From positions 186,001 through 250,000 of the forward strand of contig CAVSPO010000013.1 in the NCBI GenBank assembly GCA_963730005.1: 64,000 nucleotides of DNA, in the 5' to 3' direction. How positions within the stretch are numbered: position 1 is the stretch's first letter; each line of letters opens with the position of its first letter. Positions 31,345 through 37,768 of this stretch are shown here, in pieces. The notes beneath the pieces were generated by a model, which saw only the letters and a program-made list of their open reading frames with translations, was not told the DNA's origin and searched no databases. The position numbers and the translations under genes were made by a program. The stretch is from CAVSPO01 sp963730005. GTDB lineage: Bacteria; Actinomycetota; Actinomycetes; Propionibacteriales; Propionibacteriaceae.

Positions 31345-32001
31345 TCATCGGTAGGACAACTTCCTGGCGAGCCGGTCGCCGAGCAGCTGCACCAGCTGGG
31401 TGAGCCCGACCAGCAGCACCACCGTCCAGAGCGTGACCTCCCAGACCTTCCGCTGATAGCCGTAACGAATGGCGACGTCCCCCAGACCGCCGCCGCCAAT
31501 GGCGCCGGACATGGCTGAGTACCCGATCAGCGAGATGAAGGTGGTGGTGATCGCACTGATCAGGCCGGGCAGGGCTTCGGGCAACAGCACGTACTTCACC
31601 AGTTGCCAGGTGGTGGCTCCCATTGCCTCGACGGCTTCGATCTTGCCCGGCTGGATCTCGCGCAAGGAGGTCTCGACCAGGCGTGCCAGGAAGGGCGCCG
31701 CTGACAGGGTGAGGGGCACCACCGCGGCAGTCGCGCCGATCGTGGTGCCGGTGATCACCCGGGTCAGTGGGGCCACCACGACGAGCATGATGACGAAGGG
31801 CACCGAGCGGCCGACGTTGATGATCGCGCCCATGCCCTGATTGACCGCTTTGTGCGACTGGAGTCCGCCAGGTGCGGTCAGGTAGACGGCCACACCCAGA
31901 GGCAGACCCAACAGGACCGCGAACAAGGTGGACAGCACCACCATGTACAGCGTCTGCCCGCTGGCTTCTGCCAGTAGTCGGAACATCACGTCTGCGCTCA
32001 C
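31345..32001 (-). CDS. metI: Methionine ABC transporter permease
   Basis: Membrane subunit of the importer, 218 residues with about five hydrophobic segments. The EAA loop that contacts the ATPase is readable as EAMGATTWQLVKYVLLPEALPG. GRSVPFVIMLVVVAPLTR is the family sequence. It overlaps the end of metN by four bases, so the two are translated together. Confidence 0.96.
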   Translation of the reverse strand: MSADVMFRLLAEASGQTLYMVVLSTLFAVLLGLPLGVAVYLTAPGGLQSHKAVNQGMGAIINVGRSVPFVIMLVVVAPLTRVITGTTIGATAAVVPLTLSAAPFLARLVETSLREIQPGKIEAVEAMGATTWQLVKYVLLPEALPGLISAITTTFISLIGYSAMSGAIGGGGLGDVAIRYGYQRKVWEVTLWTVVLLVGLTQLVQLLGDRLARKLSYR

Positions 32002-32729
32002 GGCGTCACCTGCTCCCCGCTGTCGGTTGTCTGGTTTGCTCGGTCGACGGTTTCCAGCTTCGCGATTCGGCCGTGTTCAATGGTGGCGATTGCGTCGGCC
32101 ACCTGATTGATCACTTCCATCTGGTGGGTGATCAGCAGGGTGGTGAGGCCGAACTCGTCGGTCAAGCCACGCAGCAGCCGAATGATCGACTGGGTTGTCT
32201 CCGGGTCGAGCGCACTGGTCGCCTCGTCACTGACCAGCACATCGGGTTGACTGATCAAGGCGCGTGCGATCGCCACCCGCTGCTGCTGACCACCGGACAG
32301 CTGGGCCGGGTGTACGGACGCCTTGTCGCTCAGCCCCACGCGCTCCAGCAGCGCCTGGGCGCGTTCGCGGCGCTCCGCCTTGGGCACACCGATCAGTTGC
32401 AGTGGCAGTTCGACGTTTCCCATCGCGGTGCGTGAGTTGAGCAGGTTGAAGTCCTGGTAGATGACGCTGATCCGCCGGCGCTGGGTCCGCAACGCGTCGC
32501 CGGTCAGCGACGTCAGGTCCACGCCGTTCACCGAGATGGAGCCCGAACTGGGTTTCTCCAGCAACGTGAGGCACCGGCCGAGCGTTGTCTTGCCGGAGCC
32601 GGACGGGCCGATGATGCCCATCACCTGGCCACGATCGACGTGCAGTGTGACGTCGTTGAGAGCTGTTACTGGCGCATTGTCCCGGCTGGTGGCCGGATAC
32701 ACCTTGGTGAGGTGCGTTACGTCAATCAC
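31998..32729 (-). CDS. metN: Methionine ABC transporter ATPase, short form without the C-terminal NIL domain
   Basis: ATP-binding subunit, 243 residues. The Walker A motif is GPSGSGKT at 41-48, the signature is LSGGQQQR, and the Walker B region is LVSDEATSALD, followed by the switch histidine in LITHQ. E. coli MetN has about 343 residues because of a C-terminal methionine-sensing domain; here the protein stops shortly after the core. The GTG start has only a weak upstream site, and the 5' region has leader features (next entries). Identity as methionine transporter rests on the MetQ and MetI partners. Confidence 0.93.
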   Translation of the reverse strand: MIDVTHLTKVYPATSRDNAPVTALNDVTLHVDRGQVMGIIGPSGSGKTTLGRCLTLLEKPSSGSISVNGVDLTSLTGDALRTQRRRISVIYQDFNLLNSRTAMGNVELPLQLIGVPKAERRERAQALLERVGLSDKASVHPAQLSGGQQQRVAIARALISQPDVLVSDEATSALDPETTQSIIRLLRGLTDEFGLTTLLITHQMEVINQVADAIATIEHGRIAKLETVDRANQTTDSGEQVTP

Positions 32730-32749
32730 GGGTGAGTCCTGACTGGCAG

Positions 32750-32833
32750 GGCGTCCGGGGACGCCGGGGGACGTTGGGCATGCGCTGGGCAGCGCCAGCG
32801 AGGCGCCCGGCCGCGCTTGCTCGCCGTCCCCGG
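32750..32833 (-). promoter_or_regulatory. metNIQ leader with competing pairings
   Basis: Read leftward after the leader-peptide stop, the segment ccggggac (32833-32826) can pair over eight bases with gtccccgg (32762-32755). The latter also forms a local hairpin ggcgtc-cccg-gacgcc (32765-32750) about 20 bases before the metN GTG, and a further gcgct/agcgc stem lies between. The two states exclude each other, as in attenuation. No U-run is present, so control could be of translation or through Rho. I find no known SAM riboswitch core here. Confidence 0.4.
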
Positions 32834-32850
32834 AGGAACCGACATGAATG

Positions 32851-32895
32851 TCAGAGCGCGCGGCGGGAAAGCCTCGCGCATCGCATTCGTGTCAT
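32851..32895 (-). CDS. Possible 14-residue leader peptide of metNIQ
   Basis: The short frame reads MTRMRCARLSRRAL and starts at ATG 32895, five bases after an exceptionally strong site (aaggaagagg). It contains a second methionine and one cysteine. Short peptides with Arg/Cys-rich sequences precede sulfur and methionine transport genes in other actinobacteria, where they are annotated as putative leader peptides. It lies about 120 bases upstream of metN on the same strand. The strong site and position support translation; the regulatory role is inferred. Confidence 0.5.
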   Translation of the reverse strand: MTRMRCARLSRRAL

Positions 32896-32916
32896 CACGT
32901 CCTCTTCCTTCCGGCA

Positions 32917-32980
32917 GCCCGACAGTCGGGCGCAGCGAACTGGATCAGGCTGAATGTTAGTTGGTGTTGGAGGCTGTCGC
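32917..32980 (-). promoter_or_regulatory. Candidate metNIQ promoter and 5' hairpin
   Basis: On the reverse strand GCGACA (32980-32975) and TAACAT (32959-32954) are 15 bases apart, short of the ideal 17. A 6-bp stem gcccga/tcgggc (32931-32917) follows, ending just before the leader-peptide ribosome site, so it could modulate access to it. Together with the entries above this accounts for the 340-base stretch between metN and the next gene. Confidence 0.35.
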
Positions 32981-33056
32981 GAAATTTGTCCATGGCCTGC
33001 CGAGGCAGTCAGGCCGGCTTCGTCGGCAGGGCTCGGTGCCCGGCGTGGACGCCAGC

Positions 33057-33062
33057 TAGAGT
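33057..33062 (+). promoter_or_regulatory. -10 box of a probable leaderless DUF1707 transcript
   Basis: TAGAGT is followed by exactly seven bases and then the GTG at 33070. No ribosome site is present. Confidence 0.55.
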
Positions 33063-33069
33063 GGACGGC

Positions 33070-33465
33070 GTGAGTGGGCTGCCGATCGTTTCCAAGTTCC
33101 GTAACGATCCGCACCGTCCCGTCCAGGACGCGGATCGTGATGACCTCGCGTCTCGCCTCAACGAGGCCTACACCCGCGGCGACCTGGACACCGATCAGTA
33201 TCAGAGCCTGCTGGACGGGCTGTTCAGCGCCACCACCCAGGGCCAGCTCGTCCCGGTGGCTGACCTGCTTCCTGCCCGGTTGGCCGTCAACACTCCCGCC
33301 GTTGCGGACGATGGCCGTTTTGCACCGCCGCCGGGGGTGGTTCCGATGGGGCAACGGCAGCCGGTCGCCAGCAGCTTCCAGCAGCTCAGGCCCTGGTACT
33401 ACGTCGCCGGGGGCCTCTCCGTCGTCGTCGTACTGATCGTCCTGCTGCTCTTCCTTTGGCTCTGA
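33070..33465 (+). CDS. DUF1707 (SHOCT-like) single-pass membrane protein
   Basis: 131 residues. The N-terminal segment RPVQDADRDDLASRLNEAY followed by TRGDLDTDQYQSLLDGLFSA and TTQGQLVPVADLLP matches the DUF1707 pattern (DADRE...L..A...GRLt.dEf..R...a..A.t..eL..l..DLP). The C-terminus is one hydrophobic helix (about 106-131, valine/leucine-rich), so it is probably a membrane-anchored cytoplasmic domain. I chose GTG 33070 because of the conserved start of the domain and the promoter spacing; the frame is open far upstream but overlaps the metN leader. No function is established for the family. Confidence 0.8.
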   Translation: MSGLPIVSKFRNDPHRPVQDADRDDLASRLNEAYTRGDLDTDQYQSLLDGLFSATTQGQLVPVADLLPARLAVNTPAVADDGRFAPPPGVVPMGQRQPVASSFQQLRPWYYVAGGLSVVVVLIVLLLFLWL

Positions 33466-33489
33466 AAGCCGCGCCTGCGCCGTAGTGAT

Positions 33490-33519
33490 TTGGGGGAGGG
33501 TACTGCGCGCGCATATCAT
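33490..33519 (+). promoter_or_regulatory. Candidate promoter of the infA operon
   Basis: TTGGGG at 33490-33495 and TATCAT (5 of 6) at 33514-33519 are separated by 18 bases, about 155 bases before infA. Confidence 0.5.
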
Positions 33520-33542
33520 GGCATGTCGGTCCTTTCGGCTCA

Positions 33543-33611
33543 GCCTGCCCAGTGGCAGGCGTGATTCGGCGGTGACCGTGACTTGGCCCCAGAGGTTCCT
33601 CTGGGCAAGTC
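33543..33611 (+). promoter_or_regulatory. Two tandem hairpins in the infA leader
   Basis: The first is gcctgcc-cagt-ggcaggc (33543-33560). The second pairs gacttg with caagtc and cccagag with ctctggg around a GTTC loop, 13 bp with a two-base bulge (33580-33611). Neither has a U-run, so a regulatory or stabilising role is more likely than termination. Confidence 0.5.
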
Positions 33612-33675
33612 AGGATCGCCCATCCCGTCAACGGTGTGACACCGGTGCGGGTCCAGTCCTAAAGATTGAGAGTTG

Positions 33676-33897
33676 ATGGCCAAGAAAGAGGGAGCCCTCG
33701 AGCTCGAGGGAACGGTTGTCGAAGCGCTGCCCAACGCGATGTTCCGCGTTGAGCTGGAGAATGGCCACCGCGTGCTCGCCACGATCAGCGGCAAGATGCG
33801 TCAGCACTACATCCGTATCCTGCCGCAGGACCGTGTCGTGATCGAGCTGTCCCCCTATGACCTGACGCGTGGTCGCATCGTCTACCGGCACAAGTGA
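33676..33897 (+). CDS. infA: Translation initiation factor IF-1
   Basis: IF-1, 73 residues, an OB-fold protein that occupies the ribosomal A site during initiation. The start is ATG 33676 (MAKKEGALELEGTVVEALPN); a TTG one codon earlier is less likely. NAMFRVELENGHRVLATISGK and DRVVIELSPYDLTRGRI are diagnostic. It leads the infA-rpmJ part of the alpha operon. Confidence 0.98.
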   Translation: MAKKEGALELEGTVVEALPNAMFRVELENGHRVLATISGKMRQHYIRILPQDRVVIELSPYDLTRGRIVYRHK

Positions 33898-33973
33898 CCG
33901 CTGCCCCGAGGCAGCGGTCAACAGCTACAAGACGTGCCAGTCAATGGGCACGTCGCTCTGGAGGAGAGGCTCG

Positions 33974-34087
33974 ATGAAGGTTCAGCCGAGCGTCAAGAAG
34001 ATCTGCGACAACTGCAAGGTGATTCGTCGCCACGGGGTTGTCAGGGTCATCTGCACCAACCCGCGGCACAAACAGCGCCAGGGCTGA
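33974..34087 (+). CDS. rpmJ: 50S ribosomal protein L36 (zinc-binding form)
   Basis: L36, 37 residues, the smallest ribosomal protein. MKVQPSVKKICDNCKVIRRH followed by a further Cys and His gives the C-x2-C-x12-C-x4-H zinc knuckle. The ATG at 33974 has a gaggagagg site. It is separated from rpsM by an unusually long 303-base region. Confidence 0.97.
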   Translation: MKVQPSVKKICDNCKVIRRHGVVRVICTNPRHKQRQG

Positions 34088-34390
34088 GCGCAACTGCTCA
34101 GTGCAGAACGGGCACCTCGTGTGCCCTCTTGACAACTGAATAGGCCGGCAAACCCGGCACACCTGGCAAGGTCAGGTGATCAACAGATTCGTCTGGCGCA
34201 GCCAGGCGACCAACAACGTGAGAGCAAGGCCGGCAGGACCGGTCGAACCCCCGGGCGAAGGCCGGGGCCCGCCTCCAGCAGCCAGATCGGCAAGACAGAT
34301 CCGCGCGCACGAGGAACCACGGGAACGCTCCGCGCCTCAGACCTTCGCGGCATCGTGGGAACGGTGCCGGAATTGAAAGGTATTTGCCAC
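34088..34390 (+). promoter_or_regulatory. Structured rpsM leader with an rrn boxA-like segment
   Basis: This 303-base gap holds no gene. First comes a 6-bp hairpin gggcac-ctcgt-gtgccc (34110-34126) followed by TCTT. Next is tcttgacaactgaatag (34127-34143), which resembles the boxA antitermination element of actinobacterial rRNA leaders. Then comes another small stem gccgg/ccggc (34144-34158). Further short stems (cacctg/caggtg, ctggc/gccag) follow. TTGACA at 34129 looks like a -35 box but lacks a -10 at the right distance. In E. coli, S4 binds the leader just before rpsM; a similar role is possible. Confidence 0.45.
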
Positions 34391-34765
34391 ATGGCACGTC
34401 TAGAAGGTGTGGACCTTCCGCGCGAGAAGCGCCTTGAGGTCGCACTGACCTACGTTTACGGGATCGGCAAGACCCGTGCAAGCAAGATCCTGGAAGCCAC
34501 CGGCATCAGCGGTGACACGCGGGTGAAGGACCTCGACGAACAGCAACTCGTCGCCATGCGTGACTTCATCGATGCCAACTACGCGGTTGAGGGCGATCTG
34601 CGACGGGAAGTCGCCGCGGACATCCGTCGCAAGATCGAGATCGGCTCCTATCAGGGCCGTCGGCACCGTGCCGGCCTGCCCGTCCGCGGCCAGCGCACGC
34701 GTACCAACGCGCGCACCCGCAAGGGCAAGAAGAAGGCCGTCGCAGGTAAGAAGAAGGCCCGCTAG
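34391..34765 (+). CDS. rpsM: 30S ribosomal protein S13
   Basis: S13, 124 residues, contacts the P-site tRNA and the 50S subunit. I chose ATG 34391 (MARLEGVDLPREKRLEVALT); twelve upstream in-frame residues are not conserved. YGIGKTRASKILEATGI, GLPVRGQRTRTNARTRKG and the basic C-terminal tail identify it. It heads the S13-S11-S4-alpha-L17 group. Confidence 0.98.
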   Translation: MARLEGVDLPREKRLEVALTYVYGIGKTRASKILEATGISGDTRVKDLDEQQLVAMRDFIDANYAVEGDLRREVAADIRRKIEIGSYQGRRHRAGLPVRGQRTRTNARTRKGKKKAVAGKKKAR

Positions 34766-34818
34766 CCCTCGGCCGGCTGTCCATCACAACACCGACTTCC
34801 AGGAGAACAAGAAAACTT

Positions 34819-35232
34819 ATGGCTACTGCAGGCCGCAAGGGCGCCGCTGCCGCCAAGACAAAGGTGCGTCGCAAGGAAAAAAAGAATGTTGTCGTCGGTC
34901 AGGCGCACATCAAGAGCACGTTCAACAACACGATCATCGCCATCACCGACACCACTGGTGCCGTGATCAGCTGGGCCTCGGCCGGCACTGTGGGCTTCAA
35001 GGGTTCCCGCAAGTCCACGCCGTTCGCTGCCCAGATGGCCGCTGAGGCTGCTGGGCGTCGTGCCATGGAACATGGCATGAAGCGCGTTGACGTCTTCGTC
35101 AAGGGCCCGGGCTCAGGTCGCGAGACTGCCATCCGGTCTCTGGGTGCAGTCGGGCTCGAGGTCGGGGCCATCTCCGACGTCACTCCCGCTCCCCACAATG
35201 GCTGCCGCCCCCCGAAGCGTCGTCGCGTCTAA
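34819..35232 (+). CDS. rpsK: 30S ribosomal protein S11
   Basis: S11, 137 residues, on the 30S platform beside the mRNA exit. A lysine-rich N-terminus precedes AHIKSTFNNTIIAITDTTGA; the C-terminal PAPHNGCRPPKRRRV is diagnostic. It lies 53 bases after rpsM and 69 before rpsD. Confidence 0.99.
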   Translation: MATAGRKGAAAAKTKVRRKEKKNVVVGQAHIKSTFNNTIIAITDTTGAVISWASAGTVGFKGSRKSTPFAAQMAAEAAGRRAMEHGMKRVDVFVKGPGSGRETAIRSLGAVGLEVGAISDVTPAPHNGCRPPKRRRV

Positions 35233-35301
35233 TCCACCCATGGACTGCTGACGGCAGATCGTGCCTCGCAGTCGAGCTCTCAGAAAAGGACTGATCAACC
35301 C

Positions 35302-35907
35302 ATGGCCCGTTACACCGGCCCTTTGACCAAGAAGTCCCGTCGCTTGGGGACTGACCTGGTCGGCAACGACAAGGCCTTCGAGCGCCGTCCCTACCCCCCG
35401 GGTGTGCACGGTCGCGGCCGCACGAAGGACTCCGAGTACTCGCTGCAGCTCAAGGAGAAGCAGAAGGCTCGCTACGCCTATGGCGTGCTCGAGAAGCAGT
35501 TCCGCCACTATTACGAGGAAGCCAGCCGGCTGCCGGGCAAGACCGGTGACGTGCTGCTGCAGCTCCTCGAGTCGCGTCTCGACAACGTCGTCTACCGTGC
35601 TGGCTTTGCCAACACCCGTCGGCAGGCCCGCCAGATGGTCAGCCATGGCCATTTCCTGGTCAACGGCCGGAGGGTGAACATCCCCAGCTTCCAGGTCACT
35701 CCGCTCGACATCATCGACGTGCGCGAGAAGTCGCTGAACATGACGCCGTTCGTTATCGCCCGCGAGACCTGGGGCGATCGCGAGGTCCCGGCCTGGCTCA
35801 CGGTCAAGCCCAACCGGATGCGCATCCTGGTCCACCAGTTGCCCGTTCGCGAGCAGATCGTGATCGACGTCAACGAACAGAACATCGTCGAGCTCTACTC
35901 CAAGTAG
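35302..35907 (+). CDS. rpsD: 30S ribosomal protein S4 (zinc-free form)
   Basis: S4, 201 residues, a primary 16S binder that nucleates 30S assembly and, in E. coli, represses the alpha operon. MARYTGPLTKKSRRLGTDLV starts the protein with no CxxC zinc knuckle, so this is the C-minus form. The S4 RNA-binding domain (LESRLDNVVYRAGFANTRRQ) is intact. It is followed by a stem-loop region before rpoA. Confidence 0.98.
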   Translation: MARYTGPLTKKSRRLGTDLVGNDKAFERRPYPPGVHGRGRTKDSEYSLQLKEKQKARYAYGVLEKQFRHYYEEASRLPGKTGDVLLQLLESRLDNVVYRAGFANTRRQARQMVSHGHFLVNGRRVNIPSFQVTPLDIIDVREKSLNMTPFVIARETWGDREVPAWLTVKPNRMRILVHQLPVREQIVIDVNEQNIVELYSK

Positions 35908-35913
35908 TCGCTG

Positions 35914-35958
35914 ACCCCAAGTTCGACGCACTGGGGTGCGGGGGACTCCCGCACCCCA
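35914..35958 (+). promoter_or_regulatory. Stem-loop between rpsD and rpoA with an alternative pairing
   Basis: A perfect 11-bp stem tggggtgcggg / cccgcacccca with a 5-base loop lies at 35932-35958. The upstream ACCCCA at 35914-35919 can pair instead with TGGGGT at 35932-35937, which would dissolve the base of the main stem. No U-run follows. It may tune RNA polymerase alpha against ribosomal-protein output. Confidence 0.55.
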
Positions 35959-36005
35959 ACTGTCTTCGCATCATCAAATAGTGGTTGGTGCGGAAAGGAA
36001 TTCAC

Positions 36006-37019
36006 ATGCTCATTGCCCAGCGTCCCGCCCTCTCCGAAGAGGTCCTCAGCGAATGCCGTAGCCGGTTCGTTCTCGAGCCGCTCGAACCGGGGTTCGGTTA
36101 CACCCTCGGCAACTCCTTGCGCCGCACGCTGCTGTCGTCCATTCCGGGCGCAGCAGTGACCAGCATCAAGGTGGACGGCGTCCAGCACGAGTTCAGCACC
36201 CTGCCGGGCGTCGTCGAGGACCTCACCGAGATCATCCTGAACCTCAAGAGCCTGGTCATCTCGTCCGAGGAGGACGAGCCGGTCGCCATGTACCTGCGCA
36301 AGGCGGGTGCCGGCGAGGTGACGGCTGCCGACATCGCACTGCCGGCAGGCGTGCAGGTGCACAATCCCGAGCTGCACCTGGCCACCCTGAATGAAGAGGG
36401 CGCCATCGACATGGAGTTGATTGTCGAGCGTGGCCGCGGCTACGTGTCGAGCGCGCTCAACAACAACCCCGATGCCGAAATCGGTCGCATCGCCGTGGAC
36501 TCCATCTACTCGCCGGTCTACAAGGTCAGCTACAAGGTCGAGGCGACTCGCGTCGAGCAGCGCACCGACTTCGACAGGCTCATCGTCGAGGTCGAGACCA
36601 AGCCGTGCATGAAGCCGAGGGATGCCGTCGCGTCTGCGGGACGGACTCTGGTGGAGTTGTTCGGTCTGGCCCGTGAGCTCAACGTGGAAGCCGAGGGGAT
36701 CGAAATCGGTCCGTCGCCGGTGGACGAGCAGCTCGCCGCGGACCTCGCATTGCCTGTGGAGGACCTGAACCTGACGGTTCGCTCCTACAACTGCCTCAAG
36801 CGGGAAGGCGTTCACACCGTTGGCGAGCTGGTGAGCCGCAGCGAACAGGATCTGCTCGACATCCGCAACTTCGGCTCCAAGTCGATTGACGAAGTGAAGC
36901 AGAAGCTGGCGGAAATGGGCCTGGGCCTCAAAGACAGCTCTCCCGGTTTCGATCCGCTGCTGGCAGCTGAACGATTCGGGAACGACGAGCAGGATTACGC
37001 CGAGACCGAGCAGTACTAG
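36006..37019 (+). CDS. rpoA: RNA polymerase alpha subunit
   Basis: Alpha subunit, 337 residues. The start is ATG 36006 (MLIAQRPALSEEV) behind an AAAGGA site. The N-terminal assembly domain has EPGFGYTLGNSLRRTLLSSIPGAAV in its usual place. After a flexible linker, the C-terminal domain that binds UP elements and activators is complete (LNLTVRSYNCLKREGVHTVG, DIRNFGSKSIDEVKQKL). Full length with the usual acidic C-terminus. Confidence 0.98.
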   Translation: MLIAQRPALSEEVLSECRSRFVLEPLEPGFGYTLGNSLRRTLLSSIPGAAVTSIKVDGVQHEFSTLPGVVEDLTEIILNLKSLVISSEEDEPVAMYLRKAGAGEVTAADIALPAGVQVHNPELHLATLNEEGAIDMELIVERGRGYVSSALNNNPDAEIGRIAVDSIYSPVYKVSYKVEATRVEQRTDFDRLIVEVETKPCMKPRDAVASAGRTLVELFGLARELNVEAEGIEIGPSPVDEQLAADLALPVEDLNLTVRSYNCLKREGVHTVGELVSRSEQDLLDIRNFGSKSIDEVKQKLAEMGLGLKDSSPGFDPLLAAERFGNDEQDYAETEQY

Positions 37020-37101
37020 TCCGCAACGGTGGGGGCAACCTCGCCAACATCATCCGCGCTGTGGCCTCGTGGCCAGCAGCTACAAATTGGAGAACTGAGA
37101 A

Positions 37102-37635
37102 ATGCCCAAGCCAATGAAGGGTCCCCGGATCGGCGGGAGCGCCGCCCACCAGCGGATCATGCTGAACAACCTGGCCAGCCAGCTTTTTGAGCACGGCCGG
37201 ATCACGACCACCGAGACCCGAGCGAACAGCGTGCAGCCGCTTGCCGAGAAGCTCATCAGCAAGGCCAAGCGCGGCGACATCGCCTCGCGTCGGCTGGTGC
37301 TGCGTCGGGTCACCGACAAGTCCGTGGTGCATGAGTTGTTCACCGAAATCGCCCCCAAGATGGCTGGCCGGGACGGTGGCTACACGCGCATCACCAAGAT
37401 CGGTCCGCGCAAGGGCGACAACGCCTCGATGGTGGTGCTCGAGCTGGTGCTCGAAGAGGTGAAGCCGAAGTCGAAGGCGAAGAAGGTTGCTCCGAAGCCT
37501 GTTGAGGCCCCGAAGGTCGAGGCGGCGCCCGCCGACGAGGCTCCTGCAGAGGAGCCGGTCGTCGTTGAGGAGTCCGTTTCCGCCCCGGCGGCAGCAGTCG
37601 AGGACGACGCCCCCGAGGCCGACGCCAAGGCCTGA
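37102..37635 (+). CDS. rplQ: 50S ribosomal protein L17 with an acidic C-terminal extension
   Basis: L17, 177 residues, at the tunnel exit. The core (GPRIGGSAAHQRIMLNNLAS) ends near residue 120; the remaining 55 residues are Ala, Pro, Glu and Val-rich (PKSKAKKVAPKPVEAPKVE onwards), a low-complexity tail found in actinobacterial L17 but absent from E. coli (127 residues). It closes the alpha operon ahead of a terminator. Confidence 0.97.
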   Translation: MPKPMKGPRIGGSAAHQRIMLNNLASQLFEHGRITTTETRANSVQPLAEKLISKAKRGDIASRRLVLRRVTDKSVVHELFTEIAPKMAGRDGGYTRITKIGPRKGDNASMVVLELVLEEVKPKSKAKKVAPKPVEAPKVEAAPADEAPAEEPVVVEESVSAPAAAVEDDAPEADAKA

Positions 37636-37646
37636 TCGACGGCGAG

Positions 37647-37693
37647 CCCCTGCACGTGGCTGGGTCCCTCACGGGACACCGCCGGTGCAGGGG
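37647..37693 (+). terminator. Terminator of the rpsM-rplQ operon
   Basis: A 9-bp outer stem (cccctgcac / gtgcagggg) encloses a second hairpin gtccc-tcac-gggac (37664-37677), forming a branched structure 11 bases after the rplQ stop. Only TT follows. Confidence 0.65.
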
Positions 37694-37737
37694 TTCGCTG
37701 CGTCCAGGTACCTGTCGGCCCCTCGGCGCGCTGTTGC

Positions 37738-37743
37738 TAGAGT
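37738..37743 (+). promoter_or_regulatory. Possible -10 box of the PimC-like gene
   Basis: TAGAGT lies 25 bases upstream of the ATG, with a ggag ribosome site between. No good -35 box is visible. Confidence 0.35.
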
Positions 37744-37768
37744 CGTTGCCACGGACTGACGGAGAACC

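Noticed and set aside
32730..32960. A SAM riboswitch before metNIQ.
   Set aside because: I looked for the conserved cores of the SAM-I and SAM-IV classes on the reverse strand and found none; the features seen suit a leader peptide better.
34129..34157. TTGACA at 34129 as a -35 box of an rpsM promoter.
   Set aside because: The sequence 17 bases downstream (acccgg) has no resemblance to a -10 box; a boxA-like element explains the match better.
34225..34262. A tRNA T-loop-like stretch (ggtcgaaccccc) in the rpsM leader.
   Set aside because: No acceptor, D or anticodon stems can be built around it.
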